64,000 nt of DNA from Stramonita haemastoma (taxonomy: Eukaryota; Mollusca; Gastropoda; Neogastropoda; Muricidae), in assembly GCA_030674155.1 (NCBI GenBank), contig CM060318.1, positions 69,359,017 to 69,423,016 on the forward strand, in the 5' to 3' direction. Both the position numbers and the translations under genes were made by a program. Positions 34,459-47,035 of this stretch are shown here, one piece after another (position 1 is the stretch's first letter; each line of letters begins with the position of its first letter). The notes beneath the pieces were generated by a model. It saw only the letters and a program-made list of their open reading frames with translations, was not told the DNA's origin and searched no databases.

Positions 34459-35688
34459 ACTATTTCAGTTTGTGCCTCAGCTTTAAAGGAGCAAGAGAGA
34501 GACACACACACAAAGAGAGACACAGAGAGAGGGACAGATAGAAAAAGAGACAGACAGACAAGAGAGACAGAAAAACAGACGGAGAAAGAGAGAGACAGAA
34601 AAACAGACAGAAAGACAGACAGACAGAGAGAGAGAAAGAGACAGAGAGAAACAGAAAGAGAATGACAAAAAGAGAGAGGAGGAGAAACAGAGAGCTAGAG
34701 CTTAAATTCTCAGGACTAGACAAGACCAACCTGATCCTTCAGATGCTCGTAGCCATACTGGTTGAGGATGGTCACGACCAGCATGGGACAGAGGGACTGA
34801 GCGGGTTTGATCACCAGAGCATTGCTGGCAAACACCGACGAGGAAATCGGCTTCCTGCACAACATGATGCAGTGTTCACAGGTCCACACTTTCAGAGCTG
34901 ACTGGACTGGGGTTTTTTTGTCGTTGTTGTTGGTTAGTTCATTTGATAATTGATGTGGTTTGGTTTGGTTTGGTTTGGTTTGGTGTGGTGTGGTGTGGTG
35001 TGGTTTGGTGTGGTGTGGTGTGGTGTGGTGTGGTGTGGTTTGATTTGGATTGGTTTGGTATGGGATGGGGGTTCAGGGGGGGGGGGTTTTCTTTTTTGTG
35101 TGTGGTTAGTTTGGGGTTGGGTTTTTTTTTTGGGGGGAGTGGGTGTTGGGGAGAGGTATGGTGCTGTCTTACCCTAGACATCCTATAAGAAGTTAATGCA
35201 AGATCTTGAACTTTACAAGAATTGTTTATTTACCATGATCATGATCAGTGTTATCGTCATCACCAACACCGTTGTCACCATCACTTTCATCATCATTATT
35301 ATCATTGCTGTCTAAGTTGTTGTTGTTATGATCATTTTTGTCATCAACATATTTTTGTTGTTTTATTATCACTATGAAGATATTTGTTTGGTTACCTCTA
35401 GCAATCAAATTTAAAGTGTATGTTTACAAAACTGTTCAGTATTTTCATGTATGTATTACATGATAACCACATACTGTAGTATCCAATATTATGATTATCT
35501 ATTGCATGATTTTCCATTATTGTGCTATGAACTCCAATAGATTCTTTGTCACTTTGAAATAGAAATTCTTAAGCTTTATAAAGCAAAGTCAAAGTAAAAC
35601 AATTATCTCCAGAAACAGAGAAACTATGTGGTTTCTTAAAAAAAAGGAAAAAAAAGTACAGTAATGCAAATGCTGTGAGACCAGAAAT

Positions 35689-35759
<71 letters not shown>

Positions 35760-35840
35760 ATACAATTTCATACATATGCATGGACATACACACTGACACA
35801 GCCTTACATACACACAGAGACTAACATACACGCACGCACG

Positions 35841-35908
<68 letters not shown>

Positions 35909-35912
35909 ACAC

Positions 35913-35948
<36 letters not shown>

Positions 35949-37580
35949 CACAACTTGCTGACTCTTGTGCCACAAAAATCTATTCCTTTGTTTTTTTCTA
36001 TAATGCAGCCATATAATAATTCTGCAATAACTGTTGAGCCTGGGGCAAGCCAATGCAATAATTAGCGAACACACAGCACCAGGTGTTCCATTCTCAAACA
36101 ATTCTGCTGTTCCACACACTGAACATCATTCCTTTATTGAATGTTTTCATAAAAGCACAATAAAACGTAATGAAGCACAGGTGTTGGCCTCTATATATCA
36201 TGCAATAAGTAGTGCTACAAAACACTACCTTAATGGTGGGGCAGGGGTGGGTGGGTGGGAAACTGGTTGCATATGCAAAAACCTCACCACTGATAAACCT
36301 TGGAGCGCTAGCCAAGGAACACACACAAAAAGGGAGCATTGATACACAGTGTTTTTCTCAATGCAAAGTGTTTTTGATGATCTGCCATTCGTTTCAATTT
36401 GTTTCACTTCAACTTGTTTGCTTTACAAGGTTCAGTATTTTATAAATTGCATATATATATTATTATTCTCATTATTCTCATTCTTCTTCTTCTTCATCAT
36501 CATCTTTATCATTACTATTATCATTATTATTATCATTAATATTATCTTCATTATTTTTCAGTATATTACCACCTTTATGCCCAACATTCTAATTCTTAGT
36601 ACCTTATCTCTTGATTTCTGAAACATTCACTTTGCACACTACCATTTTGGCTGTCTGATATTCTCTTTCTCCTGACCCTCCAGCCACTATTACACCATCA
36701 TGGTGGTTGTCTATCACATCATCTTCATACTCTGATCACTAACTGTCTCAGCACACTGCGGTTTGGGTTGAGTGTCGTTCTATCCCAATCCTCTCCCCTC
36801 TGCTAACTTCTCAACACACTGTCACTTTTGTTGTTTGATTAACATTTTTATTATAATACTCTGGTTGCTATTACCTTCATGATACATTGTTATTGTGGTT
36901 GTCTTACATCTGATCCTAATACTCCAGCCAATTTCAAACTGTTGTGCTGGCTGTTTGAGTCATCTCTCCGACCACTTTGGTTAAACCATGGGATATAATG
37001 TTCACTGTTTGTTATTATGATTTTTGTTTTTGGTGGTGTGGGACTCTTCTTAATGTATCCTGACTTTCTCACATTTTAAAAATTTTATTTTATTTATTTT
37101 GTACCACTTTACCAATTAAGTTTCTTATTATGTCAAACATTTTAATTTAGATACAATCATAAACAAATCTAAATTCTGAGCAAAGGGCATGCAACTGTAC
37201 CATATATGAAAGACAAAAGTTAAACCAGCTAAAGATATTTTATAAGTTACTTAATATTGTAAATTTGTATGAATGAGTACTACTACTACTACTCAGCACA
37301 AGCACAAAGGTGAACATACTTGCGGTTGTACTTCACTTTGTCTGCATCAGCGATATCAGACAGAGCCATCATCAACATGGAAAGGGCTGCACCTCCAAAT
37401 CCCCTGAGGACATAATCATCCATCATTCAAAACCATGGCATGCATGCGTCAGCTGACATAACTGTGAAAAGTGTACAGTGTGACAAATAACTTTCACCCC
37501 GCCTCCCCAGAACCTCTAAATTTAAAACAGTATATATGTATGCAACGAAGCGAGTGAGTGAGTGAGTGAGTGTGTGTGTA

Positions 37581-37647
<67 letters not shown>

Positions 37648-37729
37648 GTGTGTGTGTATGTGTGTTGTGTGTGTGTGCGCGCACACGTGCGCTCTGCATG
37701 CATTTATACATTATAGCATATATATATCT

Positions 37730-37765
<36 letters not shown>

Positions 37766-38768
37766 GCAGGCAGGCAGGCAGATAGATAGATAGACAGACA
37801 GATAGATAGATAGATATAGATAGAGAGATTCAGAGACAGAGACAGAGAGACAGACACAGAGAGAGAAAGACAGATAAAAGTATAGCTAGTGTGTGTGCAT
37901 GTACATGCAAGCATGTGTACATTTGTGTGTGTGTACATGTGTGTGTGTCTCTCTGTGTGTGTGCGCGTGTAAATGCATGCGTGTGTGCGCGCGTGCATGC
38001 GTGTGTGTATGTGTGTGTGCAAGTGCGTGTGTGTGCATACATGCACACGAATGTTGGAGAATCAAATCAAAGAGATTGTGACATAAAATTATTGATAATA
38101 TTTATTTTCCTTTAACCAAAACAAAACAGACTATTTAGTCCCCTTCTCACAGTGCACAAATCTAACATCATTCAGTAGGGCCTAGTCAAGAGTGCTAAAT
38201 TTAGCGCGCTCCTTCCTTTTAGTTACCTAGTCCATGTGTGGTCAGCTCCTGCTATGAATAGCACCAGCTGACCACAGCTGGGCTGGGCTGGGCTGGGATA
38301 ATTAGCTCCTGAGAGGAGCTGAAAGTGGGGGATAATGACAGGTGTGTTCTTCTTTTACGTTACCTACCTGTCAATAAGAATGTAGAGCATGACGAGCCAG
38401 GAATTGCCAGGTCCTATCAGGAAATACATGGTCAGACCCCCGACAACTTTCCACACAAAGTTGTAGCGAATCACACGGAAGTGCCCCAAGTGACCAAACA
38501 GGGGCGTACCACAGATCACTAGAATCTGTAACAGACAGTCTTCTCTACAGTTTACATTAGAGAGGAAAAAAAACACACAAAATGTTATAGATGGGCCACT
38601 ACAAAGGTAAAGATGTGGCTTAGAAGGATTGTTTGAAATGAACTTAAGAGGAAAAGTAATGTTGTACAGTTAATTTCAGGTGTGAGTGACAGAGGCATAG
38701 CCATTAAGGATTTAGATGATATTCATCAACAGGTGAAGTACAGTGATACTATGTGTGTGTTTGGGGTG

Positions 38769-38856
<88 letters not shown>

Positions 38857-38929
38857 TGTGGTGTGGTGTGTGTGTGTGTGTGTGTGTGTGTGGTGTGGTG
38901 TGTATGTGGTGTGGTGTGTGTGTGTGTGT

Positions 38930-38966
<37 letters not shown>

Positions 38967-39189
38967 GGTGTGTGGTGTGTGTGTGTGTGTGTGTGTGGTG
39001 TGTGTTGTGTGGTGTGTGTGTGTGTGTGTGGTGTGTGTATGTGTGGGTGTGTGTGTGATGTGTGTGGTGTGTGTGTGTGTGTGTTGTGTGTGGTGGTGGT
39101 GTGTGGGGTGGTGGTGTGTGTGGTGTGTGGTGTGTGTGTGGTGTGGTGTGGTGTGGTGTGGTGTGGTGTGTGTGGGGTGTGTGTGGTGT

Positions 39190-39229
<40 letters not shown>

Positions 39230-41077
39230 TTTGTGTGTATTTATATATATATACATATGTGAAGGTGATTAATATTTTGTGTAAACTCTGGAATCCTGTG
39301 CTTGTATGTTGTAAGCACAACACTTAGAAAGCCAGCCTCAGGTTTGGCCAACACAAACTTCACAATAAACATTGGCATATCATATAATTTATATTGAGCA
39401 TCTTAGGTAAGCTAAACCTCATGGAACTCATCCACCTCCCGGTCACAAATTGCACAAGCTAATGAAAGGAATGCTTCAGTCACCCATGTCACTGGCCATA
39501 GCTGGCCAACTCTTCAATAGATACACAATAATTCACAGGTTTTATAAGTGTGCAAGATGTCATACCAAATTGAATGCAACTGGGAAATATCAATCATTAT
39601 CAGTTTATAGTATCACCCAAAGGACTTGCAGGGAAGTGGCATAAGACCCAAAGTTAACTCCACTGGGGAACATATGCCCCTTCAAATTGCAGGTCAGCTG
39701 TGACTTCCAATCCACTGCATCCTGAAGACTATTTCTGTTCATGTGTCTGATGCTTCATCACCCCACTTTTTTCTGCAAATAACAGAGGTACACTGATGCA
39801 TGTGTACACACAAATACAGATCTAAGATTTAGATACAAGCTGATCACTACATAATCTTTTTTCATGGTCAAGTAAGTTGTTTTTTCTGAAAAGAGAGTAC
39901 ACTGTAGAGTCTTTTTGGGTTATGAATAGTGAGGAACAGGCAGAAAAAAAAGACATACCAATAAACACCTAATAAACAATTTTAGAGACATTTGGTCTGA
40001 ATCAAATACAATTGTTAACCTAAACTGCAAGGCAAGACTCATTTAAGCACATTGTACTTAAAACTGCTAAAGTAACAAATTTTACAATAGATATGACATA
40101 TACATTTTGCAGTTCAAACTCAATAGTTTTCTTGAAAAATACAAAATAAAACAGCAACAAACAAACATGTGAACATCTCTTTTTATAAAATTTCAAGAAT
40201 TACTCACTTCTGCACCAACTCCAGTTAAAGCGTAGAAGAAACTGCGAATCCACAGTGGCACTTGATCTGTTGACAGCAACCATTCACCTAGGATGGCTAG
40301 AAACCCGCTCCAAAACGACAGGTGGAATTCTTGGAAAAAGTTGGTGATAACAAAGGCAATAAAATTCCTTTCCATAAAGATCTGGATGATCTTTCTAAAA
40401 AATGATTCTGTGTCTGACTTTGTTTCTTCCCCTGACAATGCATCACACTCTTGCGCTTTTTTCCTTTCAACTTCATATTGCGTATGAGCATGTTTCCCTG
40501 TGTACACCATGAGTAGACACGAACAAACTGCTACAACAACTGCAGCAACCTGAAAATTATGAAAATTCTGAAGGCTGTGTGAAGCAAATTCAAGCACTAG
40601 AATGCTCTGACATCCAATGAGTTTGGCCACTGTGGAATACAGGTTAAGTCTTAGCCTTGAGTAGGGATCAGCAGACAGCTCTGTTAACAAACAGCACATC
40701 AGCAGACCGATGAAGGTGAACATGGTGTCATACAGGAACAAGGCAACAACAAGATGTAGACCCACAGCCCAAGAACTGTTTCCCATGGGAATCCAGGCCA
40801 CCAGAAATGATAAACTTAACAAAGGTGCAGTGTACAAAATTCCCTCTCTTCTTGTTCTTGTAAGGAAGCAGTTTGTATTGTCTTGGCACACAGCAAATAA
40901 TGGATCATTGATTGCATTCCACACCATATATAAAACTTGAGCAAAATGGAACCAGGACTCTTGGATATGGTACAGGTTCAGAAAGACTTTCACATAATAA
41001 AAGTTGAAGGCACAACTCAGCATGCTAAACCCCATGGTCAGAGCACAGTAGGCAATCACTGGTTTTGGAGAGCTCAT
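33812..41077 (-). CDS. MFSD13A: MFSD13A/TMEM180-like membrane protein, copy A
   Basis: Complement join 41077-40208, 38525-38368, 37403-37320, 34854-34731, 33994-33812: 472 residues. MFSD13A (TMEM180) is a predicted 12-helix protein related to major-facilitator sugar/cation symporters; its transport substrate is not established. Seen: MGFSMLSCAFNFYYVKVFL (helix 1), VLYMVWNAINDPLF (family WN-NDPLF motif between helices 2 and 3), a charged cytosolic loop at residues about 210-235, RNFIAFVITNFFQEFH, FVWKVVGGLTMYFLIGPGN, ALSDIADADKVKYNR, and a last helix followed by WSQFTIRRR. Human MFSD13A has the matching WNSLNDPLF, DLVDEDLVLNHRK and WSQFTLHGR. The first exon alone encodes 290 residues. Phases 0, 2, 2, 0. 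Intact. Start is the first ATG of the hydrophobic frame; GCAG 11 bases upstream may be a 5' UTR acceptor. Confidence 0.92.
33995..34730 (-). other. MFSD13A-A intron 4
   Basis: Contains (TC)n directly followed by (AC)n at 34331-34452 and a GA/CAGA-rich tract at 34490-34680. The Leu-Ser and Thr-His open frames are artefacts. Confidence 0.75.
34731..34854 (-). CDS. MFSD13A: MFSD13A copy A exon 4
   Basis: 124 bases after acceptor TGTGCAG. Encodes KPISSSVFASNALVIKPAQS through GYEHLKDQ; the ALVIKPAQS segment equals human ALVTKPGQT. Donor GTTGGT. Confidence 0.92.
34855..37319 (-). other. MFSD13A-A intron 3
   Basis: 2.5 kb. (TGGTT/TGTGG)n at about 34955-35050, (AC)n at 35692-35754 and 35831-35945, a forward tail module at 36228-36325 and an ATT/CTT-rich tract near 36455-36555. 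No exon-like sequence. Confidence 0.75.
37320..37403 (-). CDS. MFSD13A: MFSD13A copy A exon 3
   Basis: 84 bases. Encodes GFGGAALSMLMMALSDIADA then DKVKYNR, the conserved intracellular loop (human TDLVDEDLVLNHR). Donor GTATGT. Confidence 0.92.
37404..38367 (-). other. MFSD13A-A intron 2
   Basis: (GT)n at 37553-37685, GATA/GACA tetranucleotides at 37730-37870, TG/CATG-rich DNA at 37890-38045, and the hairpin cluster at 38238-38320. No exon-like sequence. Confidence 0.75.
38238..38275. repeat. 38-bp hairpin and adjacent small hairpin
   Basis: Arms GTGGTCAGCT (38238-38247) and AGCTGACCAC (38266-38275) enclose a second pair GCTAT/ATAGC, so nearly the whole 38 bp pairs. It is followed by four CTGGG units and another hairpin AGCTCCT/AGGAGCT at about 38304-38320. 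This may be the remnant of a small palindromic transposon; no transposase is seen. Confidence 0.7.
38368..38525 (-). CDS. MFSD13A: MFSD13A copy A exon 2
   Basis: 158 bases from acceptor GTTACAG to donor GTAGGT. Encodes ILVICGTPLF, VIRYNFVWKVVGG and GPGNSWLVMLYILID. Ends in phase 2 inside an Arg codon. Confidence 0.93.
38526..40207 (-). other. MFSD13A-A intron 1
   Basis: Dominated by a ~480 bp (GT)n tract at 38751-39232 with many GGTGT interruptions. The four long Val-Cys/Thr-His frames over it are artefacts. The remainder is AT-rich with nothing recognised. Confidence 0.8.
40208..41077 (-). CDS. MFSD13A: MFSD13A copy A exon 1
   Basis: 870 bases, 290 codons, ending GVGAE before donor GTGAGT. 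About the first half of the transporter fold. Exon length is identical to copy B exon 1. Confidence 0.94.
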
Positions 41078-42095
41078 TTTCCTTGAACTGCAATATTCTC
41101 CTCCCTGCTGTAACTTTAGGCCTATTTCAGTATTTGTTGTCTGAATGAAATTCTGTGATGGGGGCTCTACTGGCGTTAAGTTCAGAGCCTTGCTGGATCT
41201 GAATCTGGAGATTTACTTTTCACAGCGCTTAGCAAGGTAACTGGGGCACTTATTTTTTTTTTATTTTTTAAAATTTATCTATTTATTTATTTTTTAGCAG
41301 TTTCTGTTGAAGTGTGCACATTGCACTATCTTTCTATTCCAGCCTCTTGTTCCTTTTTTTTTCAATTTACTTACAACATGTCAGACTCAACCAGAACACA
41401 CTCTCCAGTTTCTTTACTTACAGCTACACCTACAGTATGTTTCTGCATGCTGACAATAATTATAGGAAGCGTACGCTCCAGCTAGTAGGCCTATTATGAC
41501 ATTGTGTTCTGCATGAATGAGAAATTCGAGACTTGTCGTCTGCTGCAAGGAAACATCACTCCTATTGAAAAGGCCGTAGGGCATAAAATGCTCTCTCCCT
41601 TCTCACCCCTATCCTTCATTATTGGATCACATACTGCAATATAAATTCAATGCCAAGCGCTGTACCTATTAGAAAGCTACTTCATATTATTGCATTTTCT
41701 AATGTTTTAAAGTTGGAAAAGTATGTGCAGTGCGCTTGTTTAGGGGAATAGATTAGAGTCATATCAGACAGATAGGTACAAGAAAGAAAAATTATGTGAT
41801 GTGTTTGGGGGGGGGTTTGTGTTTTTTTTCTAGCTTTCTACAGTTTAGATAGGATGTAGGCCTACAGTGGACAGTTGACAAGAAGAGAATTACAGTATTG
41901 AAGTTTTGATAGAAAAAATCAAACAAGCAAGGGTTTTAGCTGTTTCAGTGGTAAAGAAATTTACAAATTGAAGAGATATGAGTAATATCAACCTAGGTAA
42001 AGCAGCAGATGTTTAATAAAACAGGATTGTATAGAGACATGTCACTGGAAATGATGCAGCCTGAGTTTCCAGCACTAGCAGAGGATGCAGAAGAC
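41078..42095 (-). promoter_or_regulatory. Upstream flank of MFSD13A copy A
   Basis: Immediate 5' sequence. ATATTGCAG followed by TTCAAGGAAAATG resembles CTGCAG/ATCAAGAAAATG before copy B, so a spliced 5' UTR is possible in both. No clear TATA box. The rest (41250-42095) is AT-rich with G10 near 41806-41815. Confidence 0.35.
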
Positions 42096-42101
42096 ATTTT
42101 C

Positions 42102-42420
42102 CTAAGTTCCCACCTGAACACATGTAAAATTTTGTAGTTCCGGACAGTGCATTTTGTTTGACTTGATAAGAAGGGCTTCAGTTTTATTATTACTGAGTTT
42201 TAATTTGTTAACAGTCACCTGGGTATTGACATCTCTGATGCTGATCTCAATGTTTTCAACAATAGACTGGATTTGACGATGAGAAAATGAGTCAAACAGC
42301 TGCATGACTGAATAGAAGCAGACAGAGATATGATCAGAGAGGTGATAGGCTGAATGTTAATTTAAGAAGAAAGAGAACTGTTCCGAGAACTGAGCCTTGG
42401 GGTAAAAAAGCAAAACAAAG
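42102..42420 (-). pseudogene. LINE reverse-transcriptase remnant
   Basis: Minus strand: LPQGSVLGTVLF near 42400 (the RT PQGSVLGP-LF motif), then a damaged stretch where the YADDT box should be, then MQLFDSFS and TVNKLKLSNNKTEALLIKS, typical of the thumb side of CR1/Jockey-type RTs. Frame breaks and a missing active-site box show it is dead. Confidence 0.75.
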
Positions 42421-42442
42421 AAGCAGAAAGAGAAAAATTTAT

Positions 42443-42783
42443 TTATTTATTTATCTATTTCATTCTTTTATTTTGAGGACAATGGAATAAGCACATGTCC
42501 TTTTTTACATCTAGTCCCCATGTGTATGCAGTTTTGTAAATGTTGTCATCCTTTCCCACTGGCACACAATGGCCTACTCTTCTGAAAAGCGAAATGGGTT
42601 TTAACATGTGCACAAGGTGTTCTGCGTGTGTTCACACATAGGACCTTGGTTTACAGTCTCATCCAAAGGTCTTTTGAAGGGAGTGTTAACTCCAGAGGAA
42701 AAATCCTCAAATGAGATTTGAACCTGGGTCAGTAGATCACAAGCGCATCACTCTGACCACCAGGCTATCCCATCCCCCTTAAT
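42443..42783 (-). repeat. SINE-B copy, reverse, near full length
   Basis: Minus strand: GGGATAGCCTGGTGG head, AACCTGGGTC-type B box, CTCTGGAGTTAACACTCCCT, CCAAGGTCCTATGTGTGAAC, CAGAACACCTTGTGCACATG, GAGTAGGCCATTGTGTGCCA, GGGGACTAGATGTAAAAAAG and an ATAAAT tail. Confidence 0.8.
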
Positions 42784-44847
42784 GAAGATGTAGAGTATTT
42801 TCTTGTGTATTCAGAAGTTTTTGCTTGAAACTGTCTATAAATCTCCTTGAGCTGTGAGTCAGAAGCTGGTATTTTACTGAAAATGTTTCTTATCATTATT
42901 GATTGTGGCATGGTGTGATACAAGCTCAAAAGTCAACTGCAGTATATGTGGCCTAATTTAATTATGAATGAAAGGAAGGGTCACTGTATTGCCCCATTGC
43001 TCTCAGTCTTCATTTAGGTGATTGTTTATTTCATCTTGTTCTCTTGTTTGCTCTTTACCTATTAACACTTTTCTATTCTTCCATAATCAAAATCTTTTTA
43101 TTGTGACTTCTGATTTTTGTCTTCTGATCGAGTGCATTTTTATTACCTTATCATATATATTATCCTTATGCTTGTGTGATGTTTGGTACTGCGTAAAGTT
43201 CTGTTGTTTAGTATCTTTTCAACTTGATGTATCCTTGAAAAGGGCGGGGACTGGATGTAAAAAAGCACACGAGTGCTTATCTATTATCCTCGAATAAAAG
43301 ACTTTGCCTTGCCTTGCCTTGCCTTGCCTTTAGGTTATCAGGCACACACTCTCCAAATAACTTTCAAAGTTTGCTTCATTACATCTATTACAACAACAAT
43401 AACAACAAATCAAGTCTTTGAGAATTTCTACAAAAGAGCTTCAGACAAGTGTGAGGGACTAATTGGGAATTTCTTTGTCATAGATTTTATACTTTTTAAA
43501 TTTTTTTATTTAGAGTTGATGTTCTGGTATTCTGTGTGTTGTTTATTAGACATAAAGTGATAGAGCAAATAACTAAAAAAATATAATTAAAAAAAAAATG
43601 AGCTAGATTTTTAAGTAGAGTACTTGATACAAAATCTCACCTTTGGTGAACCTGGGAGCTCTAGCCAAGTTTTTTTTTTTTTTTAAAACAACACATAGAG
43701 TACTAATGTACATTGTACAATATTTACCATAGCATCACCTCTTTCTTTTTTCATACAGATGCTTGGGTTAACAAACTAATAGTTAAATGTGCTGGTCATT
43801 TGAAAACCTTGGGTGCATGCTGATTATTGTTTGTGACACTGGCATTGTGATTTTTGACAGTCTTCATGCAATAACCTGCAAGCCTTGTCCTCCTTTCTCT
43901 TCACCCTGTCATCCTTTGTGGCATTTTCATTAAATGCAGTCAGGACAAAGGGATCTTTAGTGTTGTTGTTTTGCTTGCTAATATTTGTTGTGCCTATTCT
44001 GATCCAGCATATGCAATATTGATTACTTGCAAATTGCCACCTGTGGACAAGAATAGCCTTGTTGCAAAACCAGACAGACTGAGGCACCAATAGGGTGTGG
44101 AGGCCATCACCATATCCCTCCAATAAAAGCTCTGTCAACCTTTGGATTCTAAAGGACACAGGTACATACCACACAGCTATGCAAGTGGAGGAGGGAATAC
44201 TGAAACCAAGGTCACCATGAGATCTGAGCTACAGGGGTCATTGAAATCAGAGACAACTTTGCTTTATTAAATGAACAGAACAGCAGTGATGGTGATAATA
44301 ATGATGATGGTATCTGATGTTCAGTTAGGCTCAAGGCTGTGTGACTAGTAAGCTGCACTCTTCAGTTCATGATATGGATCCCAAAGTCCACCATATAGAC
44401 CCGAAATATATAAACACAGGCACTGATAAACCAGCATTTTATGTGATTCTCACTCTTAGTATGCACACAAAATTGATATTATTGGTTCACAGGTTCAACT
44501 TTGAAAGGGTTGTTCATATCACTTGACCCACACAGCAGGTATTGGTATCTGCCAGGCCTGTTGGTCTGGGCTACATTATGTCAGGCAGCACAGAGTACAG
44601 CTCTGTCAAGAGGTCTCAAAGCAAGGTGGATTACACCAGTACTATCATTATTATCTTCATGACCCTTGCTCACCATGGAGTAAAAAGAAATTTGCCCCAG
44701 GCTTACATGCCTCTGTTGCCTTGGTCTCATGGTGCCTTCTGTTTCTCTCCTCTGTACTGTGGTGAGTTCCAATCAGATCCTCTGGTGACTGGGGACTTAT
44801 GGGAGACTGTCGCTGGCATCTCTGCTGTGTCAAATTGATTAAGCGCC
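42784..44847. other. Intergenic, repeat fragments
   Basis: SINE-B 3' end fragment at 43243-43300 (GGGGACTGGATGTAAAAAAG), a (CCTTG)n pentanucleotide at 43304-43331 and a tail module at 43625-43675. The minus frame 43824-44174 (116 codons) and the frames near 44520-44840 have no recognised family, and I do not call them. Confidence 0.5.
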
Positions 44848-44955
44848 TCCACAAAGTGGGAATGGTATGTAGCCACCTTAATGGCGGGCAAACATGGTCC
44901 CATACACAAACTCTCACCATTGGTAAACCTTATGAGATCTAGCTGAGGGAAAAAC
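44848..44955 (+). repeat. SINE tail module
   Basis: CCACAAAGTGGGAATGGTAT, AGCCACCTTAATGGCGGGCA, CTCTCACCATTGGTAAACCT and a GATCTAGCTGAGG end. Forward orientation. Confidence 0.65.
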
Positions 44956-45207
44956 CCAACCCCTCATCCCCTCCCCCCCCAAAAAAAAACAACAACCAAC
45001 AACAAAAGCCCTACTAAGGACTACCAATGTGACTAAGCTGTAGTGTGGGGCTTCACTGTTTGAAAGTAACATAGCTGCAGCTTAACACTGATGGATCTAT
45101 TCCAGTGGACTTCTGATAGCAGAGGCACATCAGACCAAGCATGGGAACCACTGGTGGTGAGGCTGGAAGAAGAAGCCTGGGAGTACCAGCACTGACATGC
45201 CTCTTCA

Positions 45208-45236
45208 CATACACACACACACACACAAACACACAC

Positions 45237-45291
<55 letters not shown>

Positions 45292-45365
45292 CATGTGCAT
45301 GCATGTGCACATACACACACAGACACACGCATGTACACACACACGCATGCACACACAAATATGCA

Positions 45366-45444
<79 letters not shown>
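45208..45444. repeat. (AC)n - (TC)n - (AC)n microsatellites
   Basis: AC at 45208-45290, CATG-rich interval, TC at about 45366-45408, AC again to 45444. Non-coding. Confidence 0.88.
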
Positions 45445-45446
<2 letters not shown>

Positions 45447-46655
45447 GAGATCATGTACATGTATACACAAATGTAAGGAAGACAGACAGATAAACCAGAA
45501 AGACAGACAGAGGCAGTCAAACAGACACATGCTGACAGGGAAACAGATGGCAAAATTTCAAAATGAAACTGGTTTTTACCAAACTTAAAGATTTTAATTG
45601 GCTGTAAAACTTTACACTTATACACAGCAACCTCCCCCTCCCCTCCTCTTATAAAAAGCTTAAGATGAAAAAAAAAGTATTACAAAGTTGCAATAATATA
45701 CTCACACTCTGCATCATTCAAATAATATCTATATAATTCATCCCTTTTTTACCTGAAGAAGTTACCTGTTTAATACAGTTTTTAGGACAGAAAAGTCATA
45801 CTAACTGCTCTCACCTCACCTTTTCAACATAAACACAGAGCAAATCATGAGAGAGTCTGATACTGAAGACATGGGTCTCAAGACAAGTGGCAGAAACATA
45901 ACGGTGAATATTACACAGAGCAGATGTAACAGGAAGAAGAGCAGGCCTCAAACTCAATGCCAAAAGGAAAAAAGTGCTGCATGTTGCCTCATTCAGCTGC
46001 TGAACAGATCATGAAAGAAAAATTGACAAAACTCTGTTCGAAAATATTAAAGACTTTCAATATTTCAGTTCAGTCACAACAAATGATGGACCATGTACCT
46101 AAGACATACAGACACCAACAGCCATGGCTAAAATAAGAACAATCCAACTAAACAGCAACTGAAGAGATCCCGGCATCCCTTACTGGCTGAAAATGAAAAT
46201 AACAAATTAAGACAAGCAGGCCACATACTATGAAACCAAGATATAAAGATTTATGGTGTCCATAAAAAACAACTAACATTATCATTCAAAAAAGCAATGT
46301 CAATGTAGATTCCTGATTTTAAAATTTACAAAAGTGAAAATAAACATCTTCTGTGGAATGTCTTATTGTGACAATCATCCATTCCAATTCTGGTCTTGGA
46401 GCCTTTTCACCTAGCTTGAATTAAACTGGGACATGAAAAGATGGAATATGTGTTGTCTTTGATTCTCCCCCCTCCCCTTTCCCTAAATTTAATTAACCGG
46501 TTTTCTGTTTTATTTTTTTGTGGTGTCTCATTTGGCCTTAAGACTTAAAGACTTTAAAAATGTTTATTTCAAGGAAAAAAAAGCCCTTAGGGGTATGTGA
46601 AATTTAACAATGCTAGAATAAGTAATCCCCATGGGGATGCCAGGGACCTGTCAGC
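45445..46655. other. Intergenic, no gene seen
   Basis: AT-rich with no exon-like or recognised repeat sequence. Confidence 0.5.
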
Positions 46656-46659
46656 ACTA

Positions 46660-46945
46660 ATAGCATGTCCACCTCCTGGAAATTCTGTGCTAGGAATTCC
46701 CTCTTTTCTATCCCTCTCTTGTTTCTGCCTTGCTCCTTTTCTTCTTGTTACCTTCTCATCTATTTTCTGCCTTCTTCATCCATTCTGCTTTTTTCCTGAA
46801 AGATTTGAAAGGTATTTTTTTCCCATGCCGTAGTCGGATGCACTGGGCCTGACTTGTCAGGCGCTTAATGGCAGCACAATGCATTTTCACAAATATGACA
46901 GATAACAACAGTTGTTGTCCGAGTGTTCGGCGAAGAGGAAAAAGA
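46660..46945 (-). repeat. Dispersed repeat family R, long copy
   Basis: Longest copy of the family. Has CCACCTCCTGGAAATTCTGT, the pyrimidine body, then CAGTCGGATG-like text (GTAGTCGGATGCACTGGGCC) and TTGTTGTCCGAGTGTTCGGC. The 51378-51540 copy covers the same 3' two thirds. Confidence 0.65.
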
Positions 46946-47035
46946 AGATTTTGTAAATATGGGTGTGTCAAAACACTCACATCAAAGCCCACTCATTCCA
47001 CAATACAGTTCAACTTCTTTTCTTCTCCGTTCACT

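Noticed and set aside
43824..44174. 116-codon minus frame
   Set aside because: No domain or family recognised, no start context, near repeat fragments; left as unexplained rather than called.
44520..44840. Overlapping plus and minus frames of 80-98 codons
   Set aside because: No recognised family in any frame and no codon-bias contrast between strands; ends in a tail module.
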